Below, piece after piece: positions 34,234 through 43,712 of a stretch of DNA of 64,000 nt. Position numbers and translations under genes: made by a program. The notes below the pieces were generated by a model. It saw only the letters and a list, made by a program, of their open reading frames with translations, did not search any database and was not told the origin of the DNA. Positions within the stretch are counted from its first letter, which is position 1, and each line of letters begins with the position of its first letter. The DNA lies in the NCBI GenBank assembly GCA_965250245.1, contig OZ252296.1:5270001-5334000 (forward strand). The letters are read 5' to 3'. This DNA is from JABDIP01 sp965250245. Its GTDB lineage: Bacteria; Pseudomonadota; Alphaproteobacteria; DSM-16000; Inquilinaceae.

Positions 34234-34758
34234 TCAGGATGGCGGCGGCCGGACCGTCAGCACCGTCTCCGGCCCGCACCGCTCCAGCAGCGCCAGCAGG
34301 TCCGGCAGGGCCAAGGCAACACAGCCCTCCGTCGGTCCGTAATCGGGCCGCGCAACGTGCAGGAATATGGCACTGCCCAGACCCGGCACCGGCGGATCGT
34401 CGTTGTGCCCCAGGATCACGACGACGTCGTAGAGCCCGTCCTCCCGCCACATCTTCTCGTGGCCGGCCGCGTAGGGCAGGCGGACCGGCCGGTTGTAGGC
34501 CGGGTCGTCGGGATCATCGCACCAGCCGTCATCACGGCCGATCGCATCGCCGGCTATGGCGGTGGCCGGAGCGGCACGCATCCGATCGCGGCGGTACAGC
34601 AGCCGGCGCAATGGGAAGCTGCCGACCGGCGTCGCGCCGTCGCCCTCGCGCTTGTCGGCACGGATGCCGCCATGCCCCAGGGCGCAGCGCCAGCGTTGCC
34701 CACCGGCTTCGAGCCAGCCATCCGGCGATACGGTGATCTCCCGGAGCTCCGGCACCAT
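34234..34758 (-). CDS. L,D-transpeptidase (YkuD) family protein
   Basis: 174 aa. The catalytic motif reads FLHVARPDYGPTEGCVAL with His and the active Cys. No signal peptide is visible, which is known for this short subfamily and leaves its location open. L,D-transpeptidases make 3-3 peptidoglycan cross-links or attach proteins to the wall. The stop-start gap to ribA upstream is four bases, so the two are likely co-transcribed. Confidence 0.88.
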   Translation of the reverse strand: MVPELREITVSPDGWLEAGGQRWRCALGHGGIRADKREGDGATPVGSFPLRRLLYRRDRMRAAPATAIAGDAIGRDDGWCDDPDDPAYNRPVRLPYAAGHEKMWREDGLYDVVVILGHNDDPPVPGLGSAIFLHVARPDYGPTEGCVALALPDLLALLERCGPETVLTVRPPPS

Positions 34759-34762
34759 CGGT

Positions 34763-35920
34763 TCAGAGCAGGTGCCCGGTGCGCTGCTTCTTGGTGCGCA
34801 AATAGAATTCGTTGTGGCCGTTCGCCGGGAAGGAGTGCGGCACCCGCTCGACCACCTCGATGCCGCAGCGAGCGAGTTGATCGACCTTGTCCGGATTGTT
34901 GGTCAGCAGCCGGACTCGCTCGAACCCGAGCTGGCGCAGCATCTCCGCCGCCGGTTGGTAGATCCGCTCATCGGCGTCGTAGCCCAGCATCACATTGGCG
35001 TCGACCGTGTCATAGGCCTTGTCCTGCAGCCGGTAGGCGCGCAGCTTGTTGACCAGCCCGATGCCGCGGCCTTCCTGGGCCAGGTAGAGCAGGGCGCCGG
35101 CGCCTTCCGCGGCGATCTCGGCGATCGCGCCGCGCAGTTGCTGGCCGCAATCGCATTTCAGCGATCCCAGCAGGTCGCCGGTGAAGCATTCCGAATGCAG
35201 CCGCACCAGCGGCGGTGTGTCGCCTTTGGGCTCGCCAATGACGATGGCGAGATGCTCCTGTCCGCCATCGGTCGGACGGAAGGCCACGATGCGGGTCGCC
35301 TCGGCACCGTCCAACGGAACGCCGGCATCGACGATCCGGTAGAGGCTGCGGGCCGCGTGTCGCTCGTAGTGGTCGATGTCGTAGGCGCTGACCGACAGGA
35401 TGTCGTTGGCCGCGACCAGCCGGTCGGTGGCCAATGGCCGCTCGACGGGGGCGGCGACCACCGCCGGCAGCAACCTCGCCAGTTTCGCAAGCCGGGTCAC
35501 CGCAACCGCACCGTCTCGGCTGTCGCCGGCGATCGTGCGGCAGGGGATCCCGTCCAACGAAGCGACGTCGATCGCCGTCTCCGGGTCGCTGAGGCTGCGG
35601 ACGAGCTCGGCATTCAGCCGGTCGCCGGGCTCCAGCTTGGTCACCCCGTCCACATCCTCGCACAGGCCGATCGCCGCCGCCCGCTGCCGGGTCACGATGA
35701 CCGACGGCGTGACGCCCGACAGCGCCGCCATGCGCGCCAGGCTGTCCTCGGTCGCCGATTCGCAGGCCTGGATCAGCAGGGCCGGTCCGGAATCCGGCCG
35801 AACCAGCACGAAATCGCCGCGCCGCAGGTCGCCGGACGCCCGATCGACCGCGCGCAGCGAGGCCTGCCGCCGGGAGACAGGGGCGGGCTCGTCGCTGGCG
35901 GATTTGTCCAGTTTGCTCAT
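34763..35920 (-). CDS. ribA: GTP cyclohydrolase II with N-terminal extension
   Basis: 385 aa. The C-terminal ~200 residues are a complete RibA: HSECFTGDLLGSLKCDCG with the three zinc cysteines, LYLAQEGRGIGLVNKLRAY and the late LLTNNPDKVDQL. It opens GTP to the first riboflavin precursor. The N-terminal ~165 residues (RRGDFVLV, VTPSVIVTRQRAAAIG) look like a degenerate DHBP-synthase-type domain, the RibBA arrangement with loss of the first activity; such extended RibA forms are known in alphaproteobacteria. Confidence 0.92.
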   Translation of the reverse strand: MSKLDKSASDEPAPVSRRQASLRAVDRASGDLRRGDFVLVRPDSGPALLIQACESATEDSLARMAALSGVTPSVIVTRQRAAAIGLCEDVDGVTKLEPGDRLNAELVRSLSDPETAIDVASLDGIPCRTIAGDSRDGAVAVTRLAKLARLLPAVVAAPVERPLATDRLVAANDILSVSAYDIDHYERHAARSLYRIVDAGVPLDGAEATRIVAFRPTDGGQEHLAIVIGEPKGDTPPLVRLHSECFTGDLLGSLKCDCGQQLRGAIAEIAAEGAGALLYLAQEGRGIGLVNKLRAYRLQDKAYDTVDANVMLGYDADERIYQPAAEMLRQLGFERVRLLTNNPDKVDQLARCGIEVVERVPHSFPANGHNEFYLRTKKQRTGHLL

Positions 35921-36160
35921 GGCGCAAGTCTAGCACCGTTCCTGCCAGCGGAGGGGGTTCCGTTGCAACCGACGGCCGCGACCGCCGCCGGTGCCTTTAT
36001 TCCAGGCATCCGCTCACCTATGTGATGTCCAACCGCGATCGTCGTGCTGCGACAAGGCAGCCGGCCGATGGCGTCGAAAACGCAATGTGCGCGTGGTACA
36101 ATTCGCTCCGGCCCCAAGCAGGCGGGGCTGCTGGATCAGGGCGCGAATGAGAGTGATCGG

Positions 36161-36850
36161 ATGACATCCAACAAGAAGATCCTTCTGGTTGACGACGATG
36201 CGGCGCTGCGGAACTCGCTGGCCGAGCAGCTGCACCTCCATGAGGAGTTCGCGACCAGCGAGGCGGAGAATGCCGCCGATGCGCTCGAGGCGGTGAAGAA
36301 CACCTATTTCGACTGCATCCTGCTGGATGTCGGCCTGCCGGACATGGATGGCCGCGACCTCTGCCGCCTGATGCGCCGCAACGGCGTGCGCAGCCCCATT
36401 ATCATGCTGACCGGCGTCGACACCGATGCCGATGCGATCCTGGGCCTGGACAGCGGCGCCAACGACTACGTCACCAAGCCGTTCCGCCTCGGCGTCCTGC
36501 TGGCCCGGCTGCGGGCCCAGCTGCGCCAGTTCGAGCAGAGCGAGGACGCGGTCTTCACCATCGGCCCCTACACCTTCCGGCCCAGCGCCAAGCTGCTGGT
36601 GGACGAGGAGAAGGACCAGAAGGTCCGCCTGACCGAAAAGGAGACGGCGATCCTCAAATACCTCTACCGGGTCGGCAGCAAGGTGGTCGGCCGCGACGTG
36701 CTGCTGGGCGAGGTCTGGGGCTACAACGCCGGCGTCACCACGCACACGCTGGAAACCCATGTCTACCGGCTGCGGCAGAAGATCGAGCGCGATCCCTCCA
36801 ATGCCGAGATCCTGGTCACCGAGCCCGGAGGCTACCGCCTGAATCCCTGA
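36161..36850 (+). CDS. OmpR/PhoB-family response regulator
   Basis: 229 aa. Receiver domain with acidic pocket LLVDDD, phospho-acceptor Asp in ILLDVGLPDMDG and Lys in TKPFR; C-terminal winged helix (VRLTEKETAILKYLY ... THTLETHVYRLRQKIE). No histidine kinase is adjacent, so it is an orphan regulator here. Start chosen at the ATG at 36161, directly before the first receiver strand. Confidence 0.92.
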   Translation: MTSNKKILLVDDDAALRNSLAEQLHLHEEFATSEAENAADALEAVKNTYFDCILLDVGLPDMDGRDLCRLMRRNGVRSPIIMLTGVDTDADAILGLDSGANDYVTKPFRLGVLLARLRAQLRQFEQSEDAVFTIGPYTFRPSAKLLVDEEKDQKVRLTEKETAILKYLYRVGSKVVGRDVLLGEVWGYNAGVTTHTLETHVYRLRQKIERDPSNAEILVTEPGGYRLNP

Positions 36851-36885
36851 TCTCTGGCGTCACCGCCACCGGGCGGTAGCGCGGA

Positions 36886-38100
36886 TCAGCCGGATTCACG
36901 GCGGCGCAGCGTGCGCGCCACCAGCGCGGAGACCACGGCCGCGAGCAACGTGCTGCCGGCGAAGACCGGTCCCGCGCTGTTCCAATCAGCCGTGACGCTG
37001 AACAGCCATCCCAGGAGCAGGGGGCCGACCAGGACACCGAGGTTACGCCCGGTCATCAGGGTGGCAAAGGCGCCCGGCCGGCCGGCCCCCTCGATGGCGT
37101 TCGGCAGGGCGAACAGGCAGGTCGGCACGATCCCGGCGGCAATCCCGTAGGCGACCAGCGAAACGATGCCGGTCCAGCCCGCCCCGGTCACCGGCAGCAT
37201 CGCCCAGACCGCCGCCTGACCGATCAGCGCCACCGTCAGCAACGGCCCGACCCGCACGCCGCGGTTCATCGCATAGCCGGCCAGCAGGTTGAAGACGAGC
37301 AACGTGACGATCGGTACCGTGTAGCCGAGCACCGCATCGCCGGGGTCGAGCCCGTGGACCGAGACCAGATAGCTCGGGAGCCAGGTCATGTAGGCGATGA
37401 ACTGCGTCGACCACAGGCAGAACATCCCGGCGGCCGCCAACAGCAGCGTCCGCCGCGTCCGATCGCCCCTGGCCTCGGCGGCATCCCGGCGCCCCTGCCA
37501 TGGCGCCGCACTGGCCGGCTTGCGTGCGCGGCCGCGCATCATTGTCCAGGCCGCCATCGCCGCCGTCCCGGCAAGGCCGCCCCACCACAGGAATTCCCAT
37601 GTTCCGTCCGCCAGGATGGGGCGCGCGGCGACCGTCGCGATCAGCTGACCTGTGGGGATCCACGTTGCGGTGACGCCGATCGCAAGGGCCAGGAACCGTG
37701 TCCCGGCGTGGCCGGTGACCAGCACCGGCCCGACGATGGCGAGGACCGCGAACCCGGCCCCCTCCAGGCTCCGCGAGACCAGCATGACCAGACCGGATTC
37801 CGGCCAGCCCAGGGCCAGCGCGCCACCGCCGGCGAACAGGGCAAAGGCCGCATAGAGATACCCGGCCATGCCATGGCGCTCGATCAGCGGCCCGAGCACC
37901 GGCGACAAGGCGAGGCCGGCCAGCGCATAGACCGACATGAAGCCGCCCGCCACCCGTGGATCATGTCCGTACTGGTCGATCAGCAGCGGCAGCACCGGCG
38001 GCAACTTGAACTGGTGATAGGCCGCGAGCACCGCGAGCAGGGCGCCGAACGCAACGCCGGATGGGTCAGCCCGCGGGCGACTCGGATGCACCTCCGTCAC
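36886..38100 (-). CDS. MFS transporter
   Basis: 404 aa with about 12 hydrophobic helices in two halves and a polar central loop (residues ~190-220). Motif A-like GPLIERHG lies between helices 2 and 3. The sugar/nitrate/drug subclass cannot be told from sequence alone. Monocistronic, convergent with the response-regulator gene. Confidence 0.85.
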   Translation of the reverse strand: MTEVHPSRPRADPSGVAFGALLAVLAAYHQFKLPPVLPLLIDQYGHDPRVAGGFMSVYALAGLALSPVLGPLIERHGMAGYLYAAFALFAGGGALALGWPESGLVMLVSRSLEGAGFAVLAIVGPVLVTGHAGTRFLALAIGVTATWIPTGQLIATVAARPILADGTWEFLWWGGLAGTAAMAAWTMMRGRARKPASAAPWQGRRDAAEARGDRTRRTLLLAAAGMFCLWSTQFIAYMTWLPSYLVSVHGLDPGDAVLGYTVPIVTLLVFNLLAGYAMNRGVRVGPLLTVALIGQAAVWAMLPVTGAGWTGIVSLVAYGIAAGIVPTCLFALPNAIEGAGRPGAFATLMTGRNLGVLVGPLLLGWLFSVTADWNSAGPVFAGSTLLAAVVSALVARTLRRRESG

Positions 38101-38264
38101 GCCGGAAATCCGCCGCGGCCGCCGAAGGCGATGACGGCCGCCTCAAAGCCCCGTGTGGCGTTTTGTCTCGACTTGGGTTTCCCGGCCTGCCAGATTCGGG
38201 GACCGTTCCGGGCCCGACCCGGTGCCGCCAACCGATTCCGGGCAGGGGCTGCCGGACGCAACGT

Positions 38265-39092
38265 ATGAGCGACAGGGAAGCGTTTCTCGTCAAATTCTGG
38301 GGTGTGCGGGGAAGCATTGCCGTCCCGGGTCCCAGCACCGTCCGCTATGGCGGCAACACCACCTGTCTGGAAATCCGCTGCGGCGGCGAGTTGATCGTCA
38401 TCGATGCCGGCACCGGCGTGCGCGGGCTGGGGCTGCAACTGGCCAAGGAACGGCCGGAGCGCATCAACCTCTTCCTGACCCACACCCATTTCGACCATGT
38501 TTGCGGCATCCCGTTCTTCCAGCCGGCCTATGTGAAGGAATCGGCGGTGCATTTCTATGCCGGCCATCTGCCCAAGACCACCAGCCTGCGCGACGTGCTC
38601 TGCCAGATGATGACGCCGCCGCTGTTCCCGATCCCGATCCATGTCTTCTCGACCTGCCACTACCACGATTTCGAGTGCACCAAGCCCATCGCGCTCGGCA
38701 AGGTCACCTTGAACACCTGCCCGCTGAACCATCCGGACGGCGCCTGCGGTTACCGCATCGATCACGACGGCAAGAGCGTGTGCGTGATCACCGACACCGA
38801 GCACCGGTCCGGCGAGCTGGACACGACCATCGTCGACTTTGTCCGCGGCGCCGACATCATGATCTATGACGCCACCTATACCGAGGCGGAGTACCCCGCC
38901 CACAAGGATTGGGGCCATTCGACCTGGCAGGAGGCCCTGCGCGTCGCCGATGCGGCCGGTGTCGGCCAGGTGGTGCTGTTCCATCACGACCCCTCCCATG
39001 ACGATGATTTCATGGACCAGGTCGCGGCCGATGCCGGGGCCGCGCGGCCGGGCACGCTGGTCGCCCAGGAAGGCATGGTTCTGACATTGTGA
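38265..39092 (+). CDS. MBL-fold metallo-hydrolase
   Basis: 275 aa. Opening VKFWGVRGSIAVPGPSTVRYGGNT and metal motif HTHFDH are intact, followed by DTEH and FHHDPSHDD for the remaining ligands. This is the subgroup sometimes annotated as phosphoribosyl-1,2-cyclic-phosphate phosphodiesterase-like or ribonuclease-Z-like; substrate unknown. Many family members bind cyclic nucleotides or phosphodiesters, which is worth noting because a class III cyclase gene lies 1 kb downstream. Confidence 0.85.
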   Translation: MSDREAFLVKFWGVRGSIAVPGPSTVRYGGNTTCLEIRCGGELIVIDAGTGVRGLGLQLAKERPERINLFLTHTHFDHVCGIPFFQPAYVKESAVHFYAGHLPKTTSLRDVLCQMMTPPLFPIPIHVFSTCHYHDFECTKPIALGKVTLNTCPLNHPDGACGYRIDHDGKSVCVITDTEHRSGELDTTIVDFVRGADIMIYDATYTEAEYPAHKDWGHSTWQEALRVADAAGVGQVVLFHHDPSHDDDFMDQVAADAGAARPGTLVAQEGMVLTL

Positions 39093-39114
39093 GGTCCGAC
39101 GGGCCGCCCGCCGA

Positions 39115-39978
39115 ATGTCCCTGAGAACGCAACTGCGCAGGCTGTGGATGGGACTTGCCACCGTAACCGGCCTCGCGCCACACGGCTATTTCATCCCCTA
39201 TCGCTACGCCGCCGGCACCCGGGCGCCGACCGCGCCGTACCGGCCGATCGATGCCCTGTTCGCATCCTGCACGACGCAATTCCAGGACGTCCTGGACAGC
39301 ATGGACCGCCATGCCGACGACCTGACCGCCCTGGGCGGCGATCCGCCGGCGCCGCGCTGGACCCAGCAATGGTTTGCGCGCCTGGACGGCGCAGCCGCCT
39401 ATGTGATGGTGCGGGACCGGCGCCCTGCCCGGATCGTGGAGGTCGGCTCGGGCCATTCGACGCGCTTCCTGGCGCGGGCGGCGGCCGATGGCGGGCTCGA
39501 CACGGCGATCACCGCCATCGATCCGGCGCCGCGCGCCGATCTCGCCGGGCTGCCGGTCACGGTGATCCGGCAGACGGTCCAGTCGGCCGGCCTGGACGTC
39601 TTCACGACGCTTCACGCCGGCGACATGCTGATCATCGATTCCAGCCATATCGCCATGCCCGGAACCGATGTGGACTTCCTGTTCGCGCGCGTGCTGCCGG
39701 CCCTGCCGGCCGGTGTCCTGGTGCACATCCATGATATCTGCCTGCCCGACGACTATCCGGCGGCCTGGCGCTGGCGCGGGTACAACGAGCAGCAGGCCGC
39801 GGCCGCCCTGCTGGCCGGCGGCGGCTTCCGGCCGCTCTTCGCCAGCCATTACGTGGCCAGCCGCATGGCCGACCGCGTGGCCGTTTCGGTGGCGGGCCGC
39901 CTGCCATTCGCCCCGGGGACGCCGGAGACCAGCCTGTGGCTGGAGAAGACCGCCGCACCCCTCGGGCCGATGGTTTGA
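39115..39978 (+). CDS. Class I SAM-dependent methyltransferase-like protein
   Basis: 287 aa. Motif I RIVEVGSGHSTRFLARA near residues 104-120, ITAIDPAPRADLAG as the acidic strand, and DMLIIDSSHIAMPGTDVDFLF further on. It fits the Methyltransf_24 group found with glycan biosynthesis. Follows the metallo-hydrolase by 22 bases, so the two may be co-transcribed. Substrate unknown. Confidence 0.8.
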   Translation: MSLRTQLRRLWMGLATVTGLAPHGYFIPYRYAAGTRAPTAPYRPIDALFASCTTQFQDVLDSMDRHADDLTALGGDPPAPRWTQQWFARLDGAAAYVMVRDRRPARIVEVGSGHSTRFLARAAADGGLDTAITAIDPAPRADLAGLPVTVIRQTVQSAGLDVFTTLHAGDMLIIDSSHIAMPGTDVDFLFARVLPALPAGVLVHIHDICLPDDYPAAWRWRGYNEQQAAAALLAGGGFRPLFASHYVASRMADRVAVSVAGRLPFAPGTPETSLWLEKTAAPLGPMV

Positions 39979-40070
39979 CCGCTCGCATGGATATCACGCA
40001 GGCTTGACGCTTCGTGGCCGCACGGGCCGGTTAGACTGCGGCAGGCGAGCGATAGGGCGGATTCCGGACG

Positions 40071-41447
40071 ATGACGGTAAGTGACACGGTGCAGCGGACA
40101 GAGGTCGACCGCCGCAGGACTGTGCCCGTCGACGCGCTGCCGGAGCGGGTCAAGTCGGCCATCCTCGCCCGCGAGGAGGAGAGCGAGCGGGTCATCGGCT
40201 GGGTCCAGCTTCTGATCGTTGTCACGCTGGGCACGCTCTACATCGTCGCGCCGCGCCCGACCGACATCCCGACCGGTGCGTTCCAGCCGGTGCCCTGGGT
40301 GCTGGGGGTCTATTTTGTCTTCGCCGTCATCCGGCTGTGGCTGGCCTATCGGCGCTTCGCCCCGTCCTGGTTCCTGGCCGGCACGATCGTGGTCGACATG
40401 AGCCTGCTGATCGGGCTGATCTGGAGCATCCACATCCAGTACCAGCAGCCGCCGTCCTTCTATCTGAAGGCGCCGACCCTGATGTACGTCTTCATCTTCA
40501 TCTCGCTGCGGGCGCTGCGCTTCGACTACCGCTTCGTGCTGACCGCCGGGGTCACCGCCATGCTCGGATGGCTGGGGCTGGTCGCCTATGCGGTGGCGGT
40601 GGATTACGGCAAGGACGTGGACATGGTCACGAGCAACTACGTGGCCTATCTGACCGGCAACAAGATCCTGATCGGCGCCGAGGTCGACAAGATCGTCACC
40701 ATCCTCCTGGTGACCGTGATCCTGACGGTCGCCCTGCGGCGGGCCCGCGATCTGCTGGTCACCGCGGTGCGCGAGGGCACCGCGGCCGATGATCTGAAGC
40801 GGTTCTTCGCGCCCGAGACGGCGCGGCAGATCACCGGCGCGGAGACCGAGATCGCCGCCGGCCAGGGCGAAACCCGCCAGGCCGCGATCATGATGATCGA
40901 CATCCGCGGCTTCACCACCTTCGCCGCCACCATCCCGGCCGATGACGTGATCCGCCTGCTGGCCGGCTACCAATCGCATATGGTGCCGGTGATCCAGGCC
41001 CATGGCGGCACCATCGACAAGTTCCTGGGCGACGGCATCATGGCGACCTTCGGGGCGACCGAACCGTCGGAGACCCAGGCGGCGGACGCCCTGCGGGCGG
41101 CCGATGCGGTGTTCGAGGCGGCCCGGGCGTGGAACGGGTTCCGCGCCAAGGAGGGCTATACGACCGTCATGACGGTGAATGTCGGCGTGGCGTCCGGGCC
41201 GGTCGTCTATGGCGCGGTCGGCGACGAGACGCGGCTGGAATACACCGTCATCGGCGATGCGGTGAACCTCGCCGCCAAGCTCGAGAAGCACAACAAGGAC
41301 CTCCGCGTCGCCGGGCTGACGACATCGGCGACGCTGGCTCTGGCCCGCGAGCAGGGCTACGAGCCACCGGGCGAGCAGGAGATCGTCGCGGACTGCGATG
41401 TCGGCGGCGTCGGCAAGCCGATCGATCTGGTGATCTTGGGGCGCTGA
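40071..41447 (+). CDS. Membrane-bound class III adenylate/guanylate cyclase
   Basis: 458 aa. Residues ~45-230 hold six hydrophobic helices, then a short helical linker and a class III cyclase domain (~250-450). Metal Asp residues lie in MMIDIRGFTTF and FLGDGIMATFG, and the preceding Lys in IDKFLGDG is the adenine-selecting type. The transition-state Asn is in GDAVNLAAK, where the usual Arg of the N-x3-R motif is Lys. cAMP (less likely cGMP) is the expected product. Convergent, two bases apart, with the ABC-importer operon. Confidence 0.93.
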   Translation: MTVSDTVQRTEVDRRRTVPVDALPERVKSAILAREEESERVIGWVQLLIVVTLGTLYIVAPRPTDIPTGAFQPVPWVLGVYFVFAVIRLWLAYRRFAPSWFLAGTIVVDMSLLIGLIWSIHIQYQQPPSFYLKAPTLMYVFIFISLRALRFDYRFVLTAGVTAMLGWLGLVAYAVAVDYGKDVDMVTSNYVAYLTGNKILIGAEVDKIVTILLVTVILTVALRRARDLLVTAVREGTAADDLKRFFAPETARQITGAETEIAAGQGETRQAAIMMIDIRGFTTFAATIPADDVIRLLAGYQSHMVPVIQAHGGTIDKFLGDGIMATFGATEPSETQAADALRAADAVFEAARAWNGFRAKEGYTTVMTVNVGVASGPVVYGAVGDETRLEYTVIGDAVNLAAKLEKHNKDLRVAGLTTSATLALAREQGYEPPGEQEIVADCDVGGVGKPIDLVILGR

Positions 41448-41448
41448 C

Positions 41449-42630
41449 CTACTTGTACGGGTCCGCAGCGTCGCGGAGGCCGTCGCCGAGGAACTGGAAT
41501 GCCAGCACGATCAGGATGACCGGGGCGACGGGCGCCATCAGCCAGGGATAGAGCGCCACGACGTTGATGTTCTGGGCTTCGTTCAGCAGCACGCCGAGGC
41601 TGGTGATCGGCGGCCTCAAGCCCAGATTGAGGAAGCTGAGCGCGGTCTCGCCGAGGATCATGCCGGGGATCGACAGGGTCGCCGAGGCGATCAGGTGGCT
41701 CATGAAGCTCGGCATCAGGTGGCGGCCGATGATGCGGCCGGGGCTGGCGCCCATCAGCTGGGCGGCGACGCAGAAATCCTCCTCGCGCAGCGACAACAGC
41801 TTGGAACGCACGGCCCGCGCCAGCCCGGTCCAGTCGACCAGGCCAAGGATGATGGTGATCCCGAAATAGATCAGGATCGGACTCCAATTGGCCGGCAGCG
41901 CCGCCGACAGCGCCATCCACAGCGGCAGCTGCGGGAAGCTCTGGAATATCTCGATGATCCGGTTGATGACGTTGTCGACCCAGCCGCCGTAATAGCCGGC
42001 CAGCCCGCCGATGGTGATACCGAGCACGAAGCTGAAGGCGATGCCGACAAGCCCGATGGTCAGCGAGATGCGGCCGCCATAGATCATCCGGCTCAGCATG
42101 TCGCGGCCCAGCCGGTCCGTGCCGAACAGGAACAGGGTGCCGCCCTCCGCCGGACAGATGATGTGGAACCGGCCCGGGAACAGGCCCCAGAACTCGTACT
42201 CCTCGCCCAGGCACAGGAAGCGGATGCGCTGGATGTCGCTGGTGTCGGGCACGTATTCGCGCTGCATGGTCGTCATGTTCAGCTGCGACTTGTAGCCGTA
42301 CACGAACGGACCGATCAGGCTGCCCTCGTGGAACAGGTGCACCTGCTGCGGCGGGGCGTAGATGTGGGTGGTGTGGCGCGAGCTCATCTCGTAGGGCGCC
42401 AGCACCTCCACGAACAGGATCGAGATGTAGAAGAAGGCCAGCAAGGAGCCGCAGATCACGGCGAGGCGGTGGCGCTTCAGCTTCCACCACATGATCTGCC
42501 ATTGCGAGGCGAGGTAGTACTTCTCCTGCTCCGGCGTCAGCGTCTCGACGACGTTCGGATCCCAATCCTCGGCGTTGACGAAGTGGGTCATTCCCCCGGG
42601 CGGACGATCGCCTCCGACGGTCGCGGTCAT
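41449..42630 (-). CDS. ABC importer permease (DppC/OppC type, long periplasmic loop)
   Basis: 393 aa. Cytoplasmic N-terminus of ~60 residues, a first membrane helix (LAVICGSLLAFFYISILFVEVLAP), then ~110 periplasmic residues (YAPPQQVHLF, PFVYGYKSQLNM, REYVPDTSD) before the typical DppC core with GTDRLGRDMLSRMIYGGRISL and the coupling motif AAQLMGASPGRII. The long loop is typical of permeases for alpha-galactosides/opines in rhizobia (AgpC-like) rather than of plain dipeptide systems. Last gene of the importer operon. Confidence 0.9.
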   Translation of the reverse strand: MTATVGGDRPPGGMTHFVNAEDWDPNVVETLTPEQEKYYLASQWQIMWWKLKRHRLAVICGSLLAFFYISILFVEVLAPYEMSSRHTTHIYAPPQQVHLFHEGSLIGPFVYGYKSQLNMTTMQREYVPDTSDIQRIRFLCLGEEYEFWGLFPGRFHIICPAEGGTLFLFGTDRLGRDMLSRMIYGGRISLTIGLVGIAFSFVLGITIGGLAGYYGGWVDNVINRIIEIFQSFPQLPLWMALSAALPANWSPILIYFGITIILGLVDWTGLARAVRSKLLSLREEDFCVAAQLMGASPGRIIGRHLMPSFMSHLIASATLSIPGMILGETALSFLNLGLRPPITSLGVLLNEAQNINVVALYPWLMAPVAPVILIVLAFQFLGDGLRDAADPYK

Positions 42631-43625
42631 CGCGTCGCCCCCCCGCCAAGCCGGATGCGCGGATCGAGTACGGCCAGCGCCAGGTCGGAGATCAGAACGC
42701 CGATCACCGTCATCACCGCAAGCAGCAGCACGAAGGAGCCGGCCAGGTACATGTCCTGGCTCTGCAGCGCGGAGAGCAGGATCGGCCCGGTGGTCTGCAG
42801 GCCGAGCACCACCGAGACGATCGTGGCGCCGGACAGCAGCTCGGGCAGGATGCTGCCGATATCGGCGATGAACGGGTTCAGCGCCATGCGCAGCGGGTAT
42901 TTGATCAGTGCCCGGCGCGGCGGCAGGCCCTTGGCCAGGGCGGTGACGAAATACTGTTTCTGCAGCTCGTCCAGCAGGTTGGCCCGCAGGCGGCGGATCA
43001 TCGAGGCGGTGCCGGAGGTGCCGATGACGATCACCGGGATCCACAGATGCTCCAGCACCGACTTGAACTTGCCCCAGCTCATCGGCTGGTCGATGAATTC
43101 CGGGTCCATCAGCCCGCCGATCGAGGTCCCGAACTGGACATTGGCGAAATAGAGCAGCACCAGCGCCAGCAGGAAGTTGGGCGTCGCCAGGCCGATGAAA
43201 CCCAGGAATGTCAGGCCGTAGTCGCCAATGCTGTACTGATGGGTGGCGGAGTAGATGCCGATCGGGAAGGAGACGACCCAGATGAACACGGTGGTCGCGG
43301 CGGTCACCACGATGGTCAGGAACACCTTGTCGCCGACCACGTCCTGGACCGGCAGCTCATATTCGAACGACCAGCCGAAATCGCCGCGCAGGATGCCGCC
43401 GATCCAGGTGAAGTATTGCTGCCAGAGCGGCTTGTCGAGGCCATAGGTCTCGCGCAGGAACTGGATATGCGCCATGTCGGCGCGCTCGCCGCGGCTGAGC
43501 TGCTCGTTGATCTGGGTGGTCAGGAAGTCGCCGGGCGGAAGCTGGATGATGACGAAGCTGATGGCGCTCACCGCCAACAGCGTCGGCATCATGATCAGCA
43601 GCCGCCGCGCGACATAACCCAGCAT
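42627..43625 (-). CDS. ABC importer permease (DppB/OppB type)
   Basis: 332 aa with six membrane helices. N-terminal RRLLIMMPTLLAVSAISFVIIQLPPGDF and the conserved helix-loop with ...TALAKGLPPRRALIKYPLRMALNPFI, the EAA-like coupling loop, are clear. It pairs with the downstream DppC-type permease, whose start overlaps its stop (ATGA). Confidence 0.93.
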   Translation of the reverse strand: MLGYVARRLLIMMPTLLAVSAISFVIIQLPPGDFLTTQINEQLSRGERADMAHIQFLRETYGLDKPLWQQYFTWIGGILRGDFGWSFEYELPVQDVVGDKVFLTIVVTAATTVFIWVVSFPIGIYSATHQYSIGDYGLTFLGFIGLATPNFLLALVLLYFANVQFGTSIGGLMDPEFIDQPMSWGKFKSVLEHLWIPVIVIGTSGTASMIRRLRANLLDELQKQYFVTALAKGLPPRRALIKYPLRMALNPFIADIGSILPELLSGATIVSVVLGLQTTGPILLSALQSQDMYLAGSFVLLLAVMTVIGVLISDLALAVLDPRIRLGGGATR

Positions 43626-43712
43626 GTGAGGCCTCCCCGGCCCTTAATCGTGTTTTTGCAGACCGAGTCACCCCATGCCCTCCCGGCACGGGGCGTCAAC
43701 CGGCCCCTTGGT

